Part shown: positions 5,927 through 7,055 of the stretch, in pieces
How the letters are laid out: each line of letters begins with the position of its first letter
Numbering within the stretch: position 1 is the stretch's first letter
Source of the DNA: Candidatus Kapaibacterium sp.
GTDB lineage: Bacteria; Bacteroidota; Ignavibacteria; Kapaibacteriales; UBA2268
Length of the DNA stretch: 7,055 bases
Reading direction: 5' to 3'
Assembly: GCA_938038165.1 (NCBI GenBank)
Contig: CALHRB010000337.1
Coordinates: 1 to 7,055, forward strand
Program-made: the position numbers and the translations under genes
Notes under the pieces: model-generated
Told to the model about the DNA's origin: nothing
Databases searched by the model: none
What the model saw: only the letters and a program-made list of their open reading frames with translations

Positions 5927-6943
5927 ATGGGCAAATTATTGTATGAAATATTCTACCAAACAGAAAAGCGAGATAACAAATCTAAAAATGGTGATAGTTT
6001 AAATATTTATGAATTAGTAGAAGACCATTTAGTAGTTTTATGTGTTTCTGATGGTGTTGGATCTCTTTCCAAAGATTGGTTGGCCTCCGAAACCACTTGT
6101 AAAACATTTACTGAACAATTTGTGAATTGCTCTGGAACGATAGAATCTAGATTGCACTGCGCAGTTTTATCTGCACATTCTGCAGTATTAAATTTATCAA
6201 ATCAATCGAGTATGGCGGCGACTCTCATTGCTGTGGTTGTAGATTTTAATAAAGATCGAATTTACTATTTAAGTATAGGTGACTCAAGAATTTTTATTGT
6301 TGATAGTAATGGTGCAAAACTGATTACAGAAGATAATACGATGTCAATTCCTGTTAAAATAAATAATGAATTCATAGTAAATAATGGAGTCCCTGTGTAC
6401 AGTTTCCCCATTACAAAAGCTATCGGTCAGAACGAAAAACTTGAATTTGAAATATATTCCAAACCATTTAATGCTGGTGAATCCATAGTCCTTGCTACGG
6501 ATGGAATACATAATCATGGATTGTTGCCATCTACTATATTAGATTTAATCAATCAGAAAAATATAGAAGCAAATCTGCAATCTGTTGTAAGTGAATGTTC
6601 GAGGCAAAATAATGATGATGCGACCATTTTGATACTTAGGAGAAATGATTTTCCAAATAATACTAAATCTTTGTATGAGGATGCTATTCTTAATAATATT
6701 GATTATAAATTAGAAAAATTATATGCACATCTTTTATCAGATTGTGCAATAGATTTATTCTATCGGACAATTGAAATGGAAGAATGGGAAAAAGCTAAAA
6801 AATGTCTTGAGTACATCTATGAAAAAAAACTTTTACCTTCCAAAGTCATTTTGATAGGTTTTTTAGACCTTGTAATAACACAAAATACAAAAGAAAAAAA
6901 TATTCAGAATTTGCTAAGAAAGTTAATTCAAATTAGTTCTTAA
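5927..6943 (+). CDS. PP2C-family (PPM) protein phosphatase with a C-terminal helical extension
   Basis: A 338-residue cytoplasmic protein. Residues 1-240 carry the PP2C core, which dephosphorylates protein Ser/Thr using two Mn2+ or Mg2+ ions. Motifs are NGDSLNIYEL (21-30, the first metal-linked Asp D23), SDGVGS (41-46, D42 and G43), SMAATL (95-100, the usual 'G-T-T' strand), SIGDSRIFI (116-124), LATDGI (189-194, D192) and NDDATILIL (229-237, D231). All metal-binding Asp residues appear to be present, so it should be active. Residues about 245-338 are an added helical region (containing EEWEKAKKCLEYIYEKKLL) that may form a TPR-like or other partner-binding unit. AAAGAGAG at 5914-5921 is a fair ribosome binding site for ATG 5927. 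It is separated from the FHA/PPP row by the IS and has its own likely promoter. It is the natural counterpart of a Ser/Thr kinase, which is not in the window. Confidence 0.93.
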   Translation: MGKLLYEIFYQTEKRDNKSKNGDSLNIYELVEDHLVVLCVSDGVGSLSKDWLASETTCKTFTEQFVNCSGTIESRLHCAVLSAHSAVLNLSNQSSMAATLIAVVVDFNKDRIYYLSIGDSRIFIVDSNGAKLITEDNTMSIPVKINNEFIVNNGVPVYSFPITKAIGQNEKLEFEIYSKPFNAGESIVLATDGIHNHGLLPSTILDLINQKNIEANLQSVVSECSRQNNDDATILILRRNDFPNNTKSLYEDAILNNIDYKLEKLYAHLLSDCAIDLFYRTIEMEEWEKAKKCLEYIYEKKLLPSKVILIGFLDLVITQNTKEKNIQNLLRKLIQISS

Positions 6944-6989
6944 AATTGGAATCTGTAAAATATTTTGTGTAAATAGATTTTAGTACCGT

Positions 6990-7055
6990 TCATTTTTTAG
7001 ATATATCTCTGTAAGCTAAGAATAACATTTTTTTCAGTGCCTCATCCAGCCAAAG
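6990..7055 (-). CDS. Possible C-terminal end of a convergent gene (partial)
   Basis: On the - strand the frame entering from the right edge is open for 21 codons and ends in TGA at 6992-6990. The residues (LWLDEALKKMLFLAYRDISKK) look like an amphipathic helix with a basic end, as at the C terminus of a small protein. Twenty-one codons are too few to exclude chance and I recognise no family. The 46 bases between it and the PP2C stop hold only a weak AATCT/AGATT stem (6950-6954 with 6975-6979) as a possible shared terminator. Confidence 0.2.
   Translation of the reverse strand, partial: LWLDEALKKMLFLAYRDISKK

Noticed and set aside
6999..7008. AGATATATCT-type palindrome as an operator
   Set aside because: A short AT palindrome near the window edge with no second copy and no regulator gene nearby.
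1..7055. CRISPR array, tRNA, rRNA, att site or origin
   Set aside because: I saw no regularly spaced repeats, no cloverleaf with conserved tRNA arms, no rRNA-like sequence, no integrase and no iteron cluster on either strand.

Overview
The window is AT-rich (roughly one third G+C by eye), and every gene that is still intact runs on the + strand. A promoter of the Bacteroidota type (TTTG, 20 bases, TAGTTTTG) lies ahead of the last gene, and the decayed insertion sequence belongs to the IS1380 family, which is common in that phylum. A member of the Bacteroidota or a close relative (Ignavibacteria-like groups) is therefore my best guess, but nothing here proves the taxon.

Left part (1-3555) is a tight row of genes, probably one operon. 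It holds the tail of one FHA-like protein, a second complete FHA-like protein with a degraded zinc knuckle (118-567), a PPP-family serine/threonine or tyrosine phosphatase with a long helical N-terminal region (591-1874), a broken ADP-ribosylglycohydrolase that has lost its middle and is frameshifted (1889-2223), and an M48-type metallopeptidase fused to a TerB-like helical domain (2245-3555). The genes are spaced by 1 to about 25 bases.

Middle part (3556-5926) is a decayed, mobile-DNA zone. It holds an unrecognised 91-residue ORF that may be a gene remnant (3741-4016), an IS1380-family element (about 4090-5523) with recognisable imperfect inverted ends and a transposase broken by stops, frameshifts and a 19-base hairpin insertion, and a cysteine-rich coding remnant (5549-5812).

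Right part (5927-6943) is a complete PP2C-family phosphatase with an extra helical C-terminal region of about 95 residues. The last 110 bases may contain the end of a convergent gene on the - strand, but the support is weak.

Taken together, the intact genes make a phospho-signalling set: pThr-reader-like FHA proteins, two unrelated protein phosphatases (PPP and PP2C) and an effector-like protease joined to TerB. An ADP-ribose eraser is present as a fossil. FHA, PP2C, TerB-like domains and ADP-ribosylglycohydrolases recur in bacterial kinase/phosphatase and Ter-linked stress or conflict loci. No kinase, vWA protein or TerD protein is visible here, so a partner kinase would have to lie outside the window. 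The idea that these genes form one stress or defence module is an inference from proximity and domain content.
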